Assembly (NCBI GenBank): GCA_035540495.1
Contig: DATLGL010000027.1
Location: 62,001 to 126,000 of the forward strand
Direction: 5' to 3'
Origin: DASVEG01 sp035540495
GTDB lineage: Bacteria > Actinomycetota > Acidimicrobiia > Acidimicrobiales > CADCTF01
Length of the DNA: 64,000 nt
The notes below the pieces were generated by a model. That model saw only the letters and a program-made list of their open reading frames with translations. It did no database searches and was not told the DNA's origin. Positions 1 through 8,890 of the stretch are shown one piece after another. The stretch's first letter is position 1. Each line of letters begins with the position of its first letter. The position numbers and the translations under genes were made by a program.

Positions 1-927
1 AGGGCCGTCGGCTCGCGATGCGATGAAGAACGAAGCGAGCAGCGCGCCGACCGCGCTCGCACCGCTGAGCAGCCCGTAGCCGCTGGCTCCGACGTCGAAG
101 GCCTCCTCGGCCAGCGTCGGCAGGAAGGCGACGTACGGGAAGGCGATCATCACGACGACGAACGACGTGAGCACGAGCAGCAGCAGGATGGGCCGGCGGA
201 AGAGGTACGACACGCCGTCACGCAACTCGGACAGCGGTGACGCCACGGGACGGTCGGCGCGAGGGCGCCCGGCGGGAAGCTGCACGCTGACCGCGAGCGC
301 GATCAGGATGAGGATCGTCGTCGCGTAGTAGACGCCTGCGACGCCGAAGAACGCGATGCCGATGAGAGCGCCCGCGATCGACGGCCCGAAGATGCGGGTG
401 CCGTTCATGCTCATCTGCTGCAGGACGATCGCGTTCGCGAGCCGGTTCGGCCCCACGAGCTCGCCGGTGAACGCCATCCGGGCCGGGCCGAGGAAGGAGA
501 AGCCCGCTCCCTGCACGACCGCGGACGCGATCAGCAGCGGGTAGGTGATCATGTCGAGCGAGATGGAGACCGCCACGATGCCGGAGCTCAGCGCGAGCGC
601 GAGCTGGCAGCCGATCAGCACCCGACGCTTCGACAGACGGTCGGCGGCCACGCCGCCCCACGGGGTCAGCAGGAGCATCGGCACGCCGAAGCCCAGGTAG
701 ACCGCGCCGAGCCCCTTGTTCGATCCGGTCAGGTCGAAGGCGAGCCACCCTCGGGCGATGAACTGCATCTGCACGGCGAGGAACGAGACCAGGCCGCCGA
801 GCCACAGCAACCGGTACTGCGGGTCGCGAAGAGCGCCGAAGGTCGTCGTCCGCTGCCCTGCCTCCACCTCGATGTCGCTCTGCGGATGCGCCACCGCACC
901 CACGTCGGCGTCACGGATATCGGTCAT
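1..927 (-). CDS. MFS transporter, EntS/MFS_3-like (3' end cut by window edge)
   Basis: The frame is open from an ATG at 927 to the left edge, giving 309 residues without a stop, so the C-terminal part is missing. After a short hydrophilic N-terminus the protein has alternating hydrophobic helices and the loop 'GGVAADRLSKRRVL', the A-motif (DRxxRR-like) between helices 2 and 3 of the major facilitator superfamily. It resembles the enterobactin-exporter-like MFS_3 group; the substrate cannot be read from sequence. It is the last visible gene of a minus-strand run; its ATG shares one base with the upstream TAA (TAATG), so translation is probably coupled. Two further MFS genes of the same style occur at 38322 and 46795. 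Confidence 0.85.
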   Translation of the reverse strand, partial: MTDIRDADVGAVAHPQSDIEVEAGQRTTTFGALRDPQYRLLWLGGLVSFLAVQMQFIARGWLAFDLTGSNKGLGAVYLGFGVPMLLLTPWGGVAADRLSKRRVLIGCQLALALSSGIVAVSISLDMITYPLLIASAVVQGAGFSFLGPARMAFTGELVGPNRLANAIVLQQMSMNGTRIFGPSIAGALIGIAFFGVAGVYYATTILILIALAVSVQLPAGRPRADRPVASPLSELRDGVSYLFRRPILLLLVLTSFVVVMIAFPYVAFLPTLAEEAFDVGASGYGLLSGASAVGALLASFFIASRADGP

Positions 928-2447
928 TACTTCGACAGTCTAACGGTGCTCTCCGCCTGTGGGCACAGCTGGGCGCGCGCCCGATCAGCCGCGGCGACCG
1001 CGCGGTTCCACCGCCAGAAGCCGCCAGGGCCGTCGCCACCGACGCACACCTGCGACCGAACGAACTCAGCGTCCTGCACTGCGAGATGCGGCACCGCGTC
1101 GACCAGCGCGGGGAGTGCGTCGTCACCGAGCGACGTCAGATGGAAGAGATCGAGCCGGTCGGTCCCGGCGAAGCGGTCAACGTTGCGCTCGACGACCAAC
1201 GCGTCGAGGTTCACCAGGTTCGCCGCCACCAGCAGCACGACCGCCGCGGTCGTCGCCGCCGGGAGCAGCCACGCGCGATCGGCGGCGACGCCTGCGAATC
1301 GGATCGCGACGAGCACGAAGACGATCCCGATCCACACGGCGAACACGACAGCGGCCACCCTCAGCAGCGTCAGCCCGTAGGCCGCCTCGTAGAGGAACAA
1401 CCGGCGGAGGGCAACGACAACGACGACCAGCGTGAGCGCCACCACGACCTCGACGGCCACCACCACCGCCCGGGCTCGTCGGCTGAGGGCTTCGACTCCG
1501 AGGAGCACGGCGAGGACGACGGCCGACACGGCCAGCAACTGGAAGAAGCCGCTGCGCGCGTGCTCCGCGTAGCTCAGACCCACGCGCCGCTCGACGTACT
1601 GATGACCACCGACGGCTGCGACGACCTGAGCCGCGGCGAACACGGTCAGCAACGTGGCCAGCGCGACCAGCACCGACATCGCCTCGGTCGTGCCGACCAC
1701 GGATCTGGGCACGCGGGCGGACCGCTCGGCCGCCTCCCCGGACGCCGACCGCAGCGCCGCGCCGGCGGTCCATGCCCCGATCGCCAGCAGCAATGCGTGC
1801 ACCGCCAGCTCGCCGAGATCGGCCGGCACGCGGAAGAACGACGCGAACACGGCGTCCGCCGATGCGAGCAGCGCGCCGACGAGGAGGACGATGGGCAACG
1901 CCAGCAGCACCCCACGGACCACCGCGCCCCACGACGTCGGCGACGGCGCGGAAGTCGTGGCGCCGCGCCCCTTCCGGAGCACGCGGACCGCAGAGGCGAC
2001 GAAGCCGGGCGCCAGGACGGCATGGGCGATCGCGCAGACGGCGCGAACGCCAACGTCGCCCACCGTCTGGTCGAAAGGATCGCCGTCCTTGGCGAAGGAT
2101 GCTCCGAGCACCACGAGACCGCCGGCAGCGACGAGGTCGAGCAACAACAGCACCGGGTTGCTTCGGAGCGCGAAGAAGGCGCCGAGCAACGCCGCGACAC
2201 AGAGCAGAGCGACGGCACGCCGGTTGCCGACCCGGCCCGCAGCGACGGGCCCCAACGCGACGGCGGCGACTGCGGTCGCGCCACCGACGCCGACGATCTC
2301 AGAACGGATGGCGACGTCTGCCGCCACCGCGGCCACGGCAACGACCGCGAGCGCACGGCCGTCTGCCGGTTCGTAGCGCGACAGATCGGGCCATCGGCCC
2401 AACGGCAGTGACGTCTGGTGGTTCGACCACGCGTCGACCGGAATCAC
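927..2447 (-). CDS. DUF4153/DUF4173-like multi-pass membrane protein
   Basis: This 506-residue protein has roughly a dozen hydrophobic segments separated by short charged loops. The pattern and the C-terminal soluble tail ('VNLDALVVERNVDRF...') resemble DUF4153/DUF4173 integral membrane proteins, which have no established biochemical function. I chose the GTG at 2447: AGGAGG lies 7 bases upstream, and the GTG overlaps the TGA of the histidine kinase by 4 bases (GTGA). The open frame continues to 3614, but that extension is out-of-frame reading through the kinase. Its position directly after a two-component pair suggests co-expression, possibly as an envelope-stress output; that is inference. 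Confidence 0.8.
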   Translation of the reverse strand: MIPVDAWSNHQTSLPLGRWPDLSRYEPADGRALAVVAVAAVAADVAIRSEIVGVGGATAVAAVALGPVAAGRVGNRRAVALLCVAALLGAFFALRSNPVLLLLDLVAAGGLVVLGASFAKDGDPFDQTVGDVGVRAVCAIAHAVLAPGFVASAVRVLRKGRGATTSAPSPTSWGAVVRGVLLALPIVLLVGALLASADAVFASFFRVPADLGELAVHALLLAIGAWTAGAALRSASGEAAERSARVPRSVVGTTEAMSVLVALATLLTVFAAAQVVAAVGGHQYVERRVGLSYAEHARSGFFQLLAVSAVVLAVLLGVEALSRRARAVVVAVEVVVALTLVVVVVALRRLFLYEAAYGLTLLRVAAVVFAVWIGIVFVLVAIRFAGVAADRAWLLPAATTAAVVLLVAANLVNLDALVVERNVDRFAGTDRLDLFHLTSLGDDALPALVDAVPHLAVQDAEFVRSQVCVGGDGPGGFWRWNRAVAAADRARAQLCPQAESTVRLSK

Positions 2448-3469
2448 GTCGAACCTCCTGGAAGTGTCACGACCATCCGGCAGCCGGGTGCGGACGGTCG
2501 GTCGGGCGAGACAGGTTCGGTGCGGATGGAGCCGCCGTGGAGCTCGACGATCCAGCGCACGATCGCGAGCCCAAGGCCGGCGCCGCCCGCGTCGGCGGAG
2601 CGCGCTTCGTCCGACCGGTAGAACCGCTCGAACACGCGGGTGGCGGCCTCGGGGGCGATGCCGGGGCCGTCGTCGGCCACGACGATCTCCACGCCTCTCG
2701 GCGCGAGCTCGGCCCGCAGCCGCACCGGGGCCCCCGAGGGCGAGTGGCGCACGGCGTTCTCGACGAGGTTCGCCACCACCTGATGGATGCGCTCGCGGTC
2801 GGCCTCGACGGCGAGATCGCGAGGCACCACCGCCACGTCGAGCACCGACTCGGGGTCTGCGAGCGCGGCCTCCTCCGCGACGTCGTCGAGGAGGTCTCGC
2901 AGAGCGAAGCGTTCGACGTGGAGCGGCACCGCTCCGGACTCCAAGCGGCTGAGATCGAGGAGCTGGGACACCAGCCGACCAAGGCGCTCGATCTGCTTGA
3001 GCATCGTGCGCAACGTCTCGGGCGTCGCCTGCTCGACGCCGTCGACGAGGTTCTCGAGCACGGCCTGCAGCGCACCGATCGGCGTGCGCAGCTCGTGGCT
3101 GACGTTGGCGACGAGGTCGCGACGCTGCCGGTCGACCTCGCCGAGATCTGCGGCCATGGCGTTGAACGCTCGGGCCAGTTCGCCCACCTCGTCGCGCGAC
3201 GTCGCCGTGACCCGCCGCGAGTGATCGCCCCGGGCCATCGCCTTCGCGGCAGATGCCATCTCCCGCAGCGGGCTCGTCATCCCGCGGGCGAGGACCTGGA
3301 TCATCGCGAGAGCGATCCCCGCTGCGATCACCGGGCGGAGCAGCAGCGGCACGCCAAGGCGGAAGCCTGCGGTGCTCACCAGCGAGCTGACCGCCACCGC
3401 CGCCACGATCGCGACGCCGAGCTTGAGCTTGATCGAAGCCAGCCGGTCGAGGGGACGTACGTCGCGCAC
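2444..3469 (-). CDS. HAMP sensor histidine kinase
   Basis: This is a 341-residue membrane histidine kinase. Two hydrophobic stretches near residues 17-35 and 43-60 are followed by a HAMP segment (about 61-113). The dimerisation/phosphoacceptor motif 'VSHELRTP' has His125. The HATPase domain shows an N-box ('VVANLVENAVRHSP'), G1 ('VADDGPGIAP'), an F-box ('FERFYRS') and G2 ('GGAGLGLAIV'). The periplasmic sensor is almost absent, with the two helices separated by only a few residues, so it probably senses the membrane or acts with a partner such as the downstream DUF4153 protein. It starts with GTG, 21 bases after the response regulator stop, and ends in a GTGA overlap with the DUF4153 gene. Confidence 0.93.
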   Translation of the reverse strand: MRDVRPLDRLASIKLKLGVAIVAAVAVSSLVSTAGFRLGVPLLLRPVIAAGIALAMIQVLARGMTSPLREMASAAKAMARGDHSRRVTATSRDEVGELARAFNAMAADLGEVDRQRRDLVANVSHELRTPIGALQAVLENLVDGVEQATPETLRTMLKQIERLGRLVSQLLDLSRLESGAVPLHVERFALRDLLDDVAEEAALADPESVLDVAVVPRDLAVEADRERIHQVVANLVENAVRHSPSGAPVRLRAELAPRGVEIVVADDGPGIAPEAATRVFERFYRSDEARSADAGGAGLGLAIVRWIVELHGGSIRTEPVSPDRPSAPGCRMVVTLPGGST

Positions 3470-3490
3470 GGGAACAGATCGCCTCAGGGC

Positions 3491-4174
3491 TCAGCCCGCG
3501 GCCGCGTAGCCGACGCCGTGGACCGTGCGGATGACGTCGCCCCCGAGCTTGCGCCGGAGCGCCCGCACGTGGGAGTCGACCGTGCGGAGACCGGAGCCGT
3601 CGCGGTAGCCCCACACATCGGCGAGCAACTGCTCGCGGGTGAACACGACACCGGGACGCGAGCCGAGGAGATGGAGCAGGTCGAACTCTGTCGGCGTGAG
3701 GTGGACGTCGTCGCCCCCGACCCTCACCCGGCGGGTCGCAGGATCGGCCTCCACCGCGCCGACACGCACCACCGGCCCCGCCGGCGAGCCGGCCGGCTCG
3801 CGATCGACGCGGCGCAGGATCGTCCGGATCCTGGCCACCAGCTCGCGCGGGCTGAACGGCTTGGTGAGGTAGTCGTCCGCTCCGACGGCGAGCCCGACGA
3901 GGAGGTCGGTCTCCGAATCGCGTGCGGTGAGCATGAGGACCGGAACCGGTCGCTCACGCTGGATGCGCCGGCACACCTCCAGGCCGTCGAAGCCCGGCAG
4001 CATCAGGTCGAGGACGACGAGATCCGGCGCCACCCGCTCCACGAGCTCCACGGCGGACGGACCGTCGAACGCGAGGTCGACGTCGAAGCCCTCGCTGCGC
4101 AGGCGAGCGGCCACCGCTTCCGCGATCGACGTCTCGTCCTCGATCACCGCGATCCGCCGGCGGGTCGTTGCCAT
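3491..4174 (-). CDS. OmpR/PhoB-family response regulator
   Basis: The 227-residue protein has an N-terminal receiver domain with acidic residues E12/D13, phosphoacceptor D56 in 'VVLDLMLPG', T83 and K105 ('DDYLTKPF'). A C-terminal winged-helix DNA-binding domain follows (about 127-225) with the typical 'LTPTEFDLLHLL', 'VFTREQLL' and 'TVDSHVRALRRKLG...IRTVHGVGY' blocks. It is the cognate regulator of the adjacent HAMP kinase and the first gene of this minus-strand cluster. The target genes are unknown; control of the downstream DUF4153 and MFS genes is plausible from operon structure. The ATG start fits the normal receiver N-terminus. Confidence 0.95.
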   Translation of the reverse strand: MATTRRRIAVIEDETSIAEAVAARLRSEGFDVDLAFDGPSAVELVERVAPDLVVLDLMLPGFDGLEVCRRIQRERPVPVLMLTARDSETDLLVGLAVGADDYLTKPFSPRELVARIRTILRRVDREPAGSPAGPVVRVGAVEADPATRRVRVGGDDVHLTPTEFDLLHLLGSRPGVVFTREQLLADVWGYRDGSGLRTVDSHVRALRRKLGGDVIRTVHGVGYAAAG

Positions 4175-4243
4175 CGGGTCGGAGTGTAGGAACGGCCTCT
4201 TGCAGAAGTCCCCGAAGAGATGTGGAGATGTCGTGCAGATCCG

Positions 4244-4871
4244 TCAGCCGTCGAGCGTGAGGTCCCAGAAGGCACGCTCGTGGCGCAGCGTCGTGCGGAT
4301 CGCGCCGGCCGCCGCGGCGACCTCGTCGTCGGAGGCCAGCACCAGCGCGCGATCACACGCACCTTCGAGCGAAGACAGGAACGTCGCGAACTCCGGCGAC
4401 GTCCAGTGCTCGACGAAGGGACGGTACGGGTCGGCTCCGGGCGGAGGTCCACGCGTCGAGATAGGCGGCCTCCACCGCCCAGAAGGCCGCGAGTGCAACC
4501 GGATAGCTCCGTCGAGCCACGTCGAGCAGCCACGAGTTGTAGGCGGCGGCCGCAGGCAGGTCGGCCGCGCCGAGGTCGAGCCCCCGTGCCGAAGCGACCT
4601 CGTCGAACCACTCGATCTCAGCGACGAAGGCGCTCACTCCGCCGGCGAGCAGGGGGAGGTCGGCAATCGGCCCCGCGCCGGCGGCGATCACTCCGGACCA
4701 GGCGCGGGTCAGCGCGACGAGGAACAGCCGGTCCTGCTCGAGCCACCGGTCGAACGCGGTGGCGGCAAGCGTGCCGTCGCGAACCCCGTCGAGGAACGGC
4801 GACGTCGTGGCCGCCGCCCACAGCGCATCTTCGGCTCGCGCCATCGCCGACACCGACCGCAAGATCGTCAC
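4244..4871 (-). pseudogene. TenA/THI-4-like protein, broken by a +1 frameshift
   Basis: The gene opens at a GTG (4871) overlapping the TGA of the upstream tenA paralogue by 4 bases. It reads as a TenA helical-bundle protein up to 'AAYLDAWTSA', then leaves frame. The remainder ('GADPYRPFVEHWTSPEFATF' to 'HERAFWDLTLDG') continues in the next frame to 4244. Removing one C from the CCC run (plus-strand GGG at 4439-4441) restores a continuous reading frame of normal TenA length. The usual catalytic Cys is absent here ('YPVALAAFW' where the paralogue has 'MTPCMRLY'), so it is a Cys-less, TenA_E-like type. Either a recent pseudogene or a homopolymer sequencing error. Confidence 0.8.
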
Positions 4872-5545
4872 GAGCGGTACGCGCCCTCGAAGAACGCGAG
4901 CTCGAGCTCCATCGCTCGCCGGTAGTGCGCGGCCACGTCGCCCGCACCCGCGTCGCCGTTGCTCGATCGAACGAGACGATCGAGGAGCGCCTCGAGCGTG
5001 GACGCAAGCTCCTCGAAGTCCGGCGACGAGTACGTGTCGACCCACTCCTTGTAGGGGCTGCCCGGGGCGGTCACCGGCGCGAGCTGCTGGCCGAGCCAGG
5101 CGTAGAGGCGCATGCACGGCGTCATCGCGGCACACGCAGCGACGGCCTCCTCGTCGGTCGCGACCTCGAGGAGGAACTCCGTGTACGCGCTGGTGGACGG
5201 CAGCGGCGGAGGATTTAGCGGCGCTCCCCACTGCTCGGCGTACGACCCGTGCAGGCGAAGCTCGTCGAACACGCCGTCGAGCAAGGCGCGGAACGACTCC
5301 ATCGCCGCTCGATCGGGGGCCTTCGCGATGCAGAACGCGTATGCGCGCGCGAACGACTCGAGGAAGATCGCGTCCTGCCCGACGTACGTGACGAACGTGT
5401 CGCGCGCCAGGTCGCCGCTCGCGATCCCGCGCACGAAGGGATGGTCGAGGCAGGCGCCCGCGATGTCGGAGCTCGCGGCCCACAGGTCGTGAGCGACCGA
5501 TGCAGTCGACGCGGTAGGTGTCACGGGAGCATCATCGTTGACCAT
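4868..5545 (-). CDS. tenA: TenA family protein (thiaminase II / aminopyrimidine aminohydrolase type)
   Basis: The 225-residue all-helical TenA/THI-4 protein carries D58 in 'YVGQDAIFL', C144 in 'MTPCMRLYAWLG' and E215 in 'ELAFFEGAY', matching the Asp, Cys and Glu active-site positions of TenA_C enzymes that hydrolyse thiamin or its aminopyrimidine breakdown products. No thiamin-synthesis gene lies nearby. The ATG at 5545 overlaps the start of the divergent P450; a GTG at 5524 (MTPTAS...) is an alternative that avoids the overlap, and neither has a clear ribosome binding site. It is followed by a second, frameshifted TenA paralogue in a GTGA overlap, so the pair was probably co-translated. Confidence 0.88.
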   Translation of the reverse strand: MVNDDAPVTPTASTASVAHDLWAASSDIAGACLDHPFVRGIASGDLARDTFVTYVGQDAIFLESFARAYAFCIAKAPDRAAMESFRALLDGVFDELRLHGSYAEQWGAPLNPPPLPSTSAYTEFLLEVATDEEAVAACAAMTPCMRLYAWLGQQLAPVTAPGSPYKEWVDTYSSPDFEELASTLEALLDRLVRSSNGDAGAGDVAAHYRRAMELELAFFEGAYRS

Positions 5546-6752
5546 GGCGACGCCGGTGCACGAGCTCGACCTTCCCACGATCGAGCTGCTTGGGATCGAA
5601 GACCGTGAACAGATCGTGGCCGCGTTCGAGGCGGTGGCCGACAAGCACTGGCTGGCGAGGATGCCCCTGGGGTACTCGGTGATGCGCCATGCAGATGTCG
5701 TGGCCATCCTCCGCGACAAGCGCTTCCACTCCGCGATCTCGATGATCCCGCAGATGGGCGGCGTCAGCGACGATTTCCTCGCCAACCGCCAGGAGTCGAT
5801 CCTGACGATGGAGGGCGAGCCCCACGCCCGCCTCCGCCGGCTGGTCGCTCCGGCGTTCACGCCCAAGGCTGCCGACCGGCTGCGTCCGTTCATGCGCGAC
5901 GTCGTCAACGGCCTGCTCGACGACTACCAGCCGAAGGGGCGCGGCGACTTCGTGCAGGAGATCTGCGAGCCGTACCCGATCCCGATCATCTGCGAGCTCC
6001 TCGGCGCACCCAAGGACGACTGGAAGCTCTTCTCCGGCTGGGCCACCGACATCTTCCGCATCTTCAACGGCGACCTGCAGAACGACGCCCCGAAGATCGT
6101 CGCCGCGTTTCGCGCGGTGGACGAGTACGTGAGGGAGCTCATCGCCGAACGCCGCGACAAGCCCGCCGACGACCTCCTCAGTGACCTCATCGCAGCCGAG
6201 GAGGCGGGCGACCGCCTGTCGACCGACGAGCTCGTGATGATGACCGAGGCGGTGCTGATGGCGGGCACCGACACGACGCGCAACCAGCTCGCGTGCGCGG
6301 TGGCGCTGTTCACCGAGCACCCTGAACAGTGGGCACGGCTGGCCGAGCATCCCGAGCTCGCACCCAAGGCCGTCGAGGAGTCGATGCGCTACCTCGGTGC
6401 GGTGCGAGGGACCGCGCGCCTCGCGTCGGAAGACATCGAGTACCGCGAGGTCGTCTTCCCCCAGGGGACGCTCGTCGTCACGAGCCTCGCCGGCGCGAAC
6501 TTCGACCCGAACGCCTTCGCCGATCCCCACCGCTTCGACATCCAGCGCGACTCCTCGGCGCCGCAGATGACGTTCGGATCGGGCATCCACCACTGCCTCG
6601 GCGCGTCGCTGGCGAGAGCCGAGTTGCAAGAGGCCCTCCCGATCGTTGCCCGCCGACTCGGGCCTATCGAGGTCGACGGCCAGATCGAGTGGAAGCCCTC
6701 GACGGCCGGGATCTGGGGCCCGGCGCGCCTTCCTCTCCGCTGGTCGGTCTGA
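5544..6752 (+). CDS. Cytochrome P450
   Basis: This is a soluble bacterial P450 of 402 residues. The I-helix oxygen-binding motif is 'AGTDTTRNQL', the K-helix ExxR is 'ESMRYLG...' with Glu and Arg in place, and the haem loop 'FGSGIHHCLGA' has the thiolate Cys at about residue 351. It needs a ferredoxin and reductase, neither of which is adjacent. The start is ATG at 5544; a TTG two codons upstream (5538) has GGAG at 5526-5529 in better spacing and is possible. It is divergent from tenA with no room for separate promoters. Its 3' end overlaps the TetR gene on the other strand by 89 bases. Confidence 0.95.
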   Translation: MATPVHELDLPTIELLGIEDREQIVAAFEAVADKHWLARMPLGYSVMRHADVVAILRDKRFHSAISMIPQMGGVSDDFLANRQESILTMEGEPHARLRRLVAPAFTPKAADRLRPFMRDVVNGLLDDYQPKGRGDFVQEICEPYPIPIICELLGAPKDDWKLFSGWATDIFRIFNGDLQNDAPKIVAAFRAVDEYVRELIAERRDKPADDLLSDLIAAEEAGDRLSTDELVMMTEAVLMAGTDTTRNQLACAVALFTEHPEQWARLAEHPELAPKAVEESMRYLGAVRGTARLASEDIEYREVVFPQGTLVVTSLAGANFDPNAFADPHRFDIQRDSSAPQMTFGSGIHHCLGASLARAELQEALPIVARRLGPIEVDGQIEWKPSTAGIWGPARLPLRWSV

Positions 6753-7383
6753 GCGACCGCGCCCACAGCATCGCGAGCTGGCGGGCCGCGTGGTCCGCAT
6801 CGGGTTCGACCGGCGGTGGATCGAGCACGTAGGTCACGAAGCACCAGCGGTCGACCATGCCGGTCAGCGCCGGCGCCGCGATCTCGACGTCGATGTCTCT
6901 GCTCACCGTGCCCGCTTCGATGGCGGCGCGCAGTGCCGCGGCGACGGGCGCCGTGAACTCACGGCCCAGCTCGCGCCGCAGGGCGAGGAGCTCGTCGTCG
7001 ATGAACGCGACCTCCTCCCAAACCTTCGCCATGCCACGAAAGCGCGCGTACTGGCGGATGTAGGCGGCGAGGATCGGTTCGATCTCCGAGGCGCCGCGGT
7101 CTGCTGACCACGTCACGCCGCGGCTGCGACGCAGCGCGGTGACCGACTGGCGCACGAGCGCCGACACGACGTCGGCGCGATCACGGAAGTACTGGTACAC
7201 GGAGCCGAGGCCGACGCCGGCCTCGCCGGCGATGTCGGCCATGGTCGTGCGCTGGTAGCCCTGGCGCGCGAAGACGTCGGCGGCGGCAGCGAGGATCGTG
7301 TTGCGGGTGCGCGCGGCGCGCGGGCCGAGTGGCTTCTCCTCGCCGTTCTCCCTCCGAACGGCGCGGTCGGTCCAGATGTTCAT
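6664..7383 (-). CDS. TetR/AcrR family transcriptional regulator
   Basis: The 239-residue protein has a TetR-type N-terminal helix-turn-helix (about residues 20-65), with 'ILAAAADVFARQGYQRTTMADIAGEAGVG' blocks and 'GSVYQYFRDRADV' as the recognition and post-recognition helices. The C-terminal half is a ligand-binding helical domain, and its last 35 or so residues are low-complexity Arg/Ser/Gly. It is the last gene of the ABC importer operon (ATGA overlap with the LivF-like gene) and probably controls that operon and/or the P450. The final 89 bases are antisense to the P450 3' end, so the basic C-terminal tail may be a by-product of the overlap. Confidence 0.9.
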   Translation of the reverse strand: MNIWTDRAVRRENGEEKPLGPRAARTRNTILAAAADVFARQGYQRTTMADIAGEAGVGLGSVYQYFRDRADVVSALVRQSVTALRRSRGVTWSADRGASEIEPILAAYIRQYARFRGMAKVWEEVAFIDDELLALRRELGREFTAPVAAALRAAIEAGTVSRDIDVEIAAPALTGMVDRWCFVTYVLDPPPVEPDADHAARQLAMLWARSLRPTSGEEGAPGPRSRPSRASTRSGRRPR

Positions 7384-8123
7384 GGCGACGCGGGAAGCTC
7401 TGCCGCACCGCCTAGGAAGACCGAGCGCAGCAGGTCGGTGCGTCCGGCGAGGTCAGCCGCCGCGCCGGAGAAGCGCACCTGCCCCTTCTCCATGAACACG
7501 ACGCGGTCGCAGAACTGCATGGCGAACGTGGCGTGCTGCTCGACCAGCAGCACCGTGATGCCGCCGTCGCGGAGCGTCGTGAGCGTCGCCATCAGCTCCT
7601 CGACGATGATCGGAGCGAGGCCGAGCGAGAGCTCGTCGATCATGAGCATCCGCGGCTCGGTGACCAGCGCTCTGGCGATGGCGAGCATCTGCTGCTCGCC
7701 GCCGGAGAGCGTCCCTGCCAGCTGCCGCCGCCGCTGTCCCATCCACGGGAAGAGGGCCACGGCTCGATCGATCCCGTCAGCCAACGCCCTCCGGTTTCGC
7801 CGGAGGAGATGGCCGCCGAGGCGGAGGTTCTCCTCCACCGACAGGTCGGGCAGGAGGCCCCGCCCGCCGGGAACGTGCGCCAGCCCCCGCGACGCGATGA
7901 CGTCCGCGGGCAGCGACGTGACGTCCTCTCCTGCGAACACGACCCGGCCGTGCGAGATCGGTGAGAGGTTCGATACCGCCTTGAGGAACGTCGACTTCCC
8001 TGCGCCGTTCGTGCCGAGCAGCGCGACCATCTCGTGCTCCGCGACCGCGATCGACACGTCGAAGAGCACCTGGATGCGCCCGTAGTGGAGGTCGATGTTC
8101 GTGGCGTCGAGCAGCGCGGTCAT
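7380..8123 (-). CDS. LIV/HAAT-type ABC transporter ATP-binding protein, LivF-like
   Basis: A 247-residue ABC ATPase: Walker A 'GTNGAGKST', Q-loop region, signature 'LSGGEQQ', Walker B 'RMLMIDELSLGLAP' and H-loop 'LLVEQHA'. 'MIDELSLGLAP' and 'RGLAHVPGGRGLLPDLSVEENL' are hallmarks of LivF, one of two ATPases of the branched-chain amino acid (HAAT) importer family. The ATPase sits on the cytoplasmic face of the fused LivH-LivM permease encoded upstream. It has ATGA overlaps with the LivG-like gene upstream and the TetR gene downstream. The substrate is not determined by sequence; HAAT systems in Actinobacteria also import amides, urea or lipid-derived acids. Confidence 0.92.
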   Translation of the reverse strand: MTALLDATNIDLHYGRIQVLFDVSIAVAEHEMVALLGTNGAGKSTFLKAVSNLSPISHGRVVFAGEDVTSLPADVIASRGLAHVPGGRGLLPDLSVEENLRLGGHLLRRNRRALADGIDRAVALFPWMGQRRRQLAGTLSGGEQQMLAIARALVTEPRMLMIDELSLGLAPIIVEELMATLTTLRDGGITVLLVEQHATFAMQFCDRVVFMEKGQVRFSGAAADLAGRTDLLRSVFLGGAAELPASP

Positions 8124-8890
8124 GCGGTCTTCCCCAGATACGACGCGAGCACGTCGGGGTGGTTGCGCACGTCGTCGGGACGACCCTTCGTGACGAGCTT
8201 GCCGCTGGCCATCGCGACGATCTCGTCGGAGATCCCCATGATGAGCGGCATGTCGTGCTCGATGATCACGACCGTCGCGTCGAGATACGCGGCCAGCCGG
8301 CGCAGCAACGGCGCGAGCGCCTCGGTCTCCGCCTGCGCGATGCCCGACGACGGTTCGTCGAGCAACAGCAACCTCGGCCGAACGGCGACGACGGCAGCCA
8401 GCTCGGCCAGACGCAGCATGCCGGTCGACAGCTCCATCGCGGGCTTGTCCGCGTGGGGAGCGAGGCCCACGAGCTCGAGCACCTCGTCGGCTCGCCGGGC
8501 GACCTCACGCTCGTCGTCTCGCGCTCCGCCGAGGCCGAGCACCGAGCGGAAGAAGCCCGAGCGGCGCATGCCGTCGTGCTGCACGGTCCGCAGGATGTCC
8601 CGGATCGCCATCGAGCGGAACAGCCTCGCGTTCTGGAACGTGCGGCCGACGCCGAGTGACGTGCGTTCCCACGGCGCGCGCTTCGTCAGGTCGACGCCGG
8701 CGAACGTGATGCGCCCGGCTGATGGACGTCGGAACCCGGAGATGCAGTCGAACAACGTGGTCTTCCCCGCACCGTTGGGCCCGATGATCCCGGTGATCGA
8801 ACCTTCCTCGACGTCGAAGCTGACCCCGTCGAGAGCACGCACACCACCGAAGCGGACCTCGACGCCCTCGATCGACAGCGCCGTGCTCAC
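8120..8890 (-). CDS. LIV/HAAT-type ABC transporter ATP-binding protein, LivG-like
   Basis: A 256-residue ABC ATPase with Walker A 'GPNGAGKTT', 'GRTFQNARLF' after the Q-loop (typical of LivG), Walker B 'RLLLLDEPSSGI' and H-loop 'IIEHDM'. The ABC signature is degenerate: 'LSTGMLRLAEL' replaces LSxGxxQ. The LivG half of the other importer in this window has an equally deviant 'LSYGTLRLLEL', so this looks like a lineage feature rather than decay. It would pair with the LivF-like ATPase to drive the fused permease. Both neighbours are joined by 4-base ATGA overlaps. Confidence 0.92.
   Translation of the reverse strand: MSTALSIEGVEVRFGGVRALDGVSFDVEEGSITGIIGPNGAGKTTLFDCISGFRRPSAGRITFAGVDLTKRAPWERTSLGVGRTFQNARLFRSMAIRDILRTVQHDGMRRSGFFRSVLGLGGARDDEREVARRADEVLELVGLAPHADKPAMELSTGMLRLAELAAVVAVRPRLLLLDEPSSGIAQAETEALAPLLRRLAAYLDATVVIIEHDMPLIMGISDEIVAMASGKLVTKGRPDDVRNHPDVLASYLGKTA

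Noticed and set aside
927..3614. An 895-codon frame spanning the DUF4153 and histidine kinase genes
   Set aside because: Only residues from the GTG at 2447 onward are protein-like; the first part is the kinase gene in a wrong frame.
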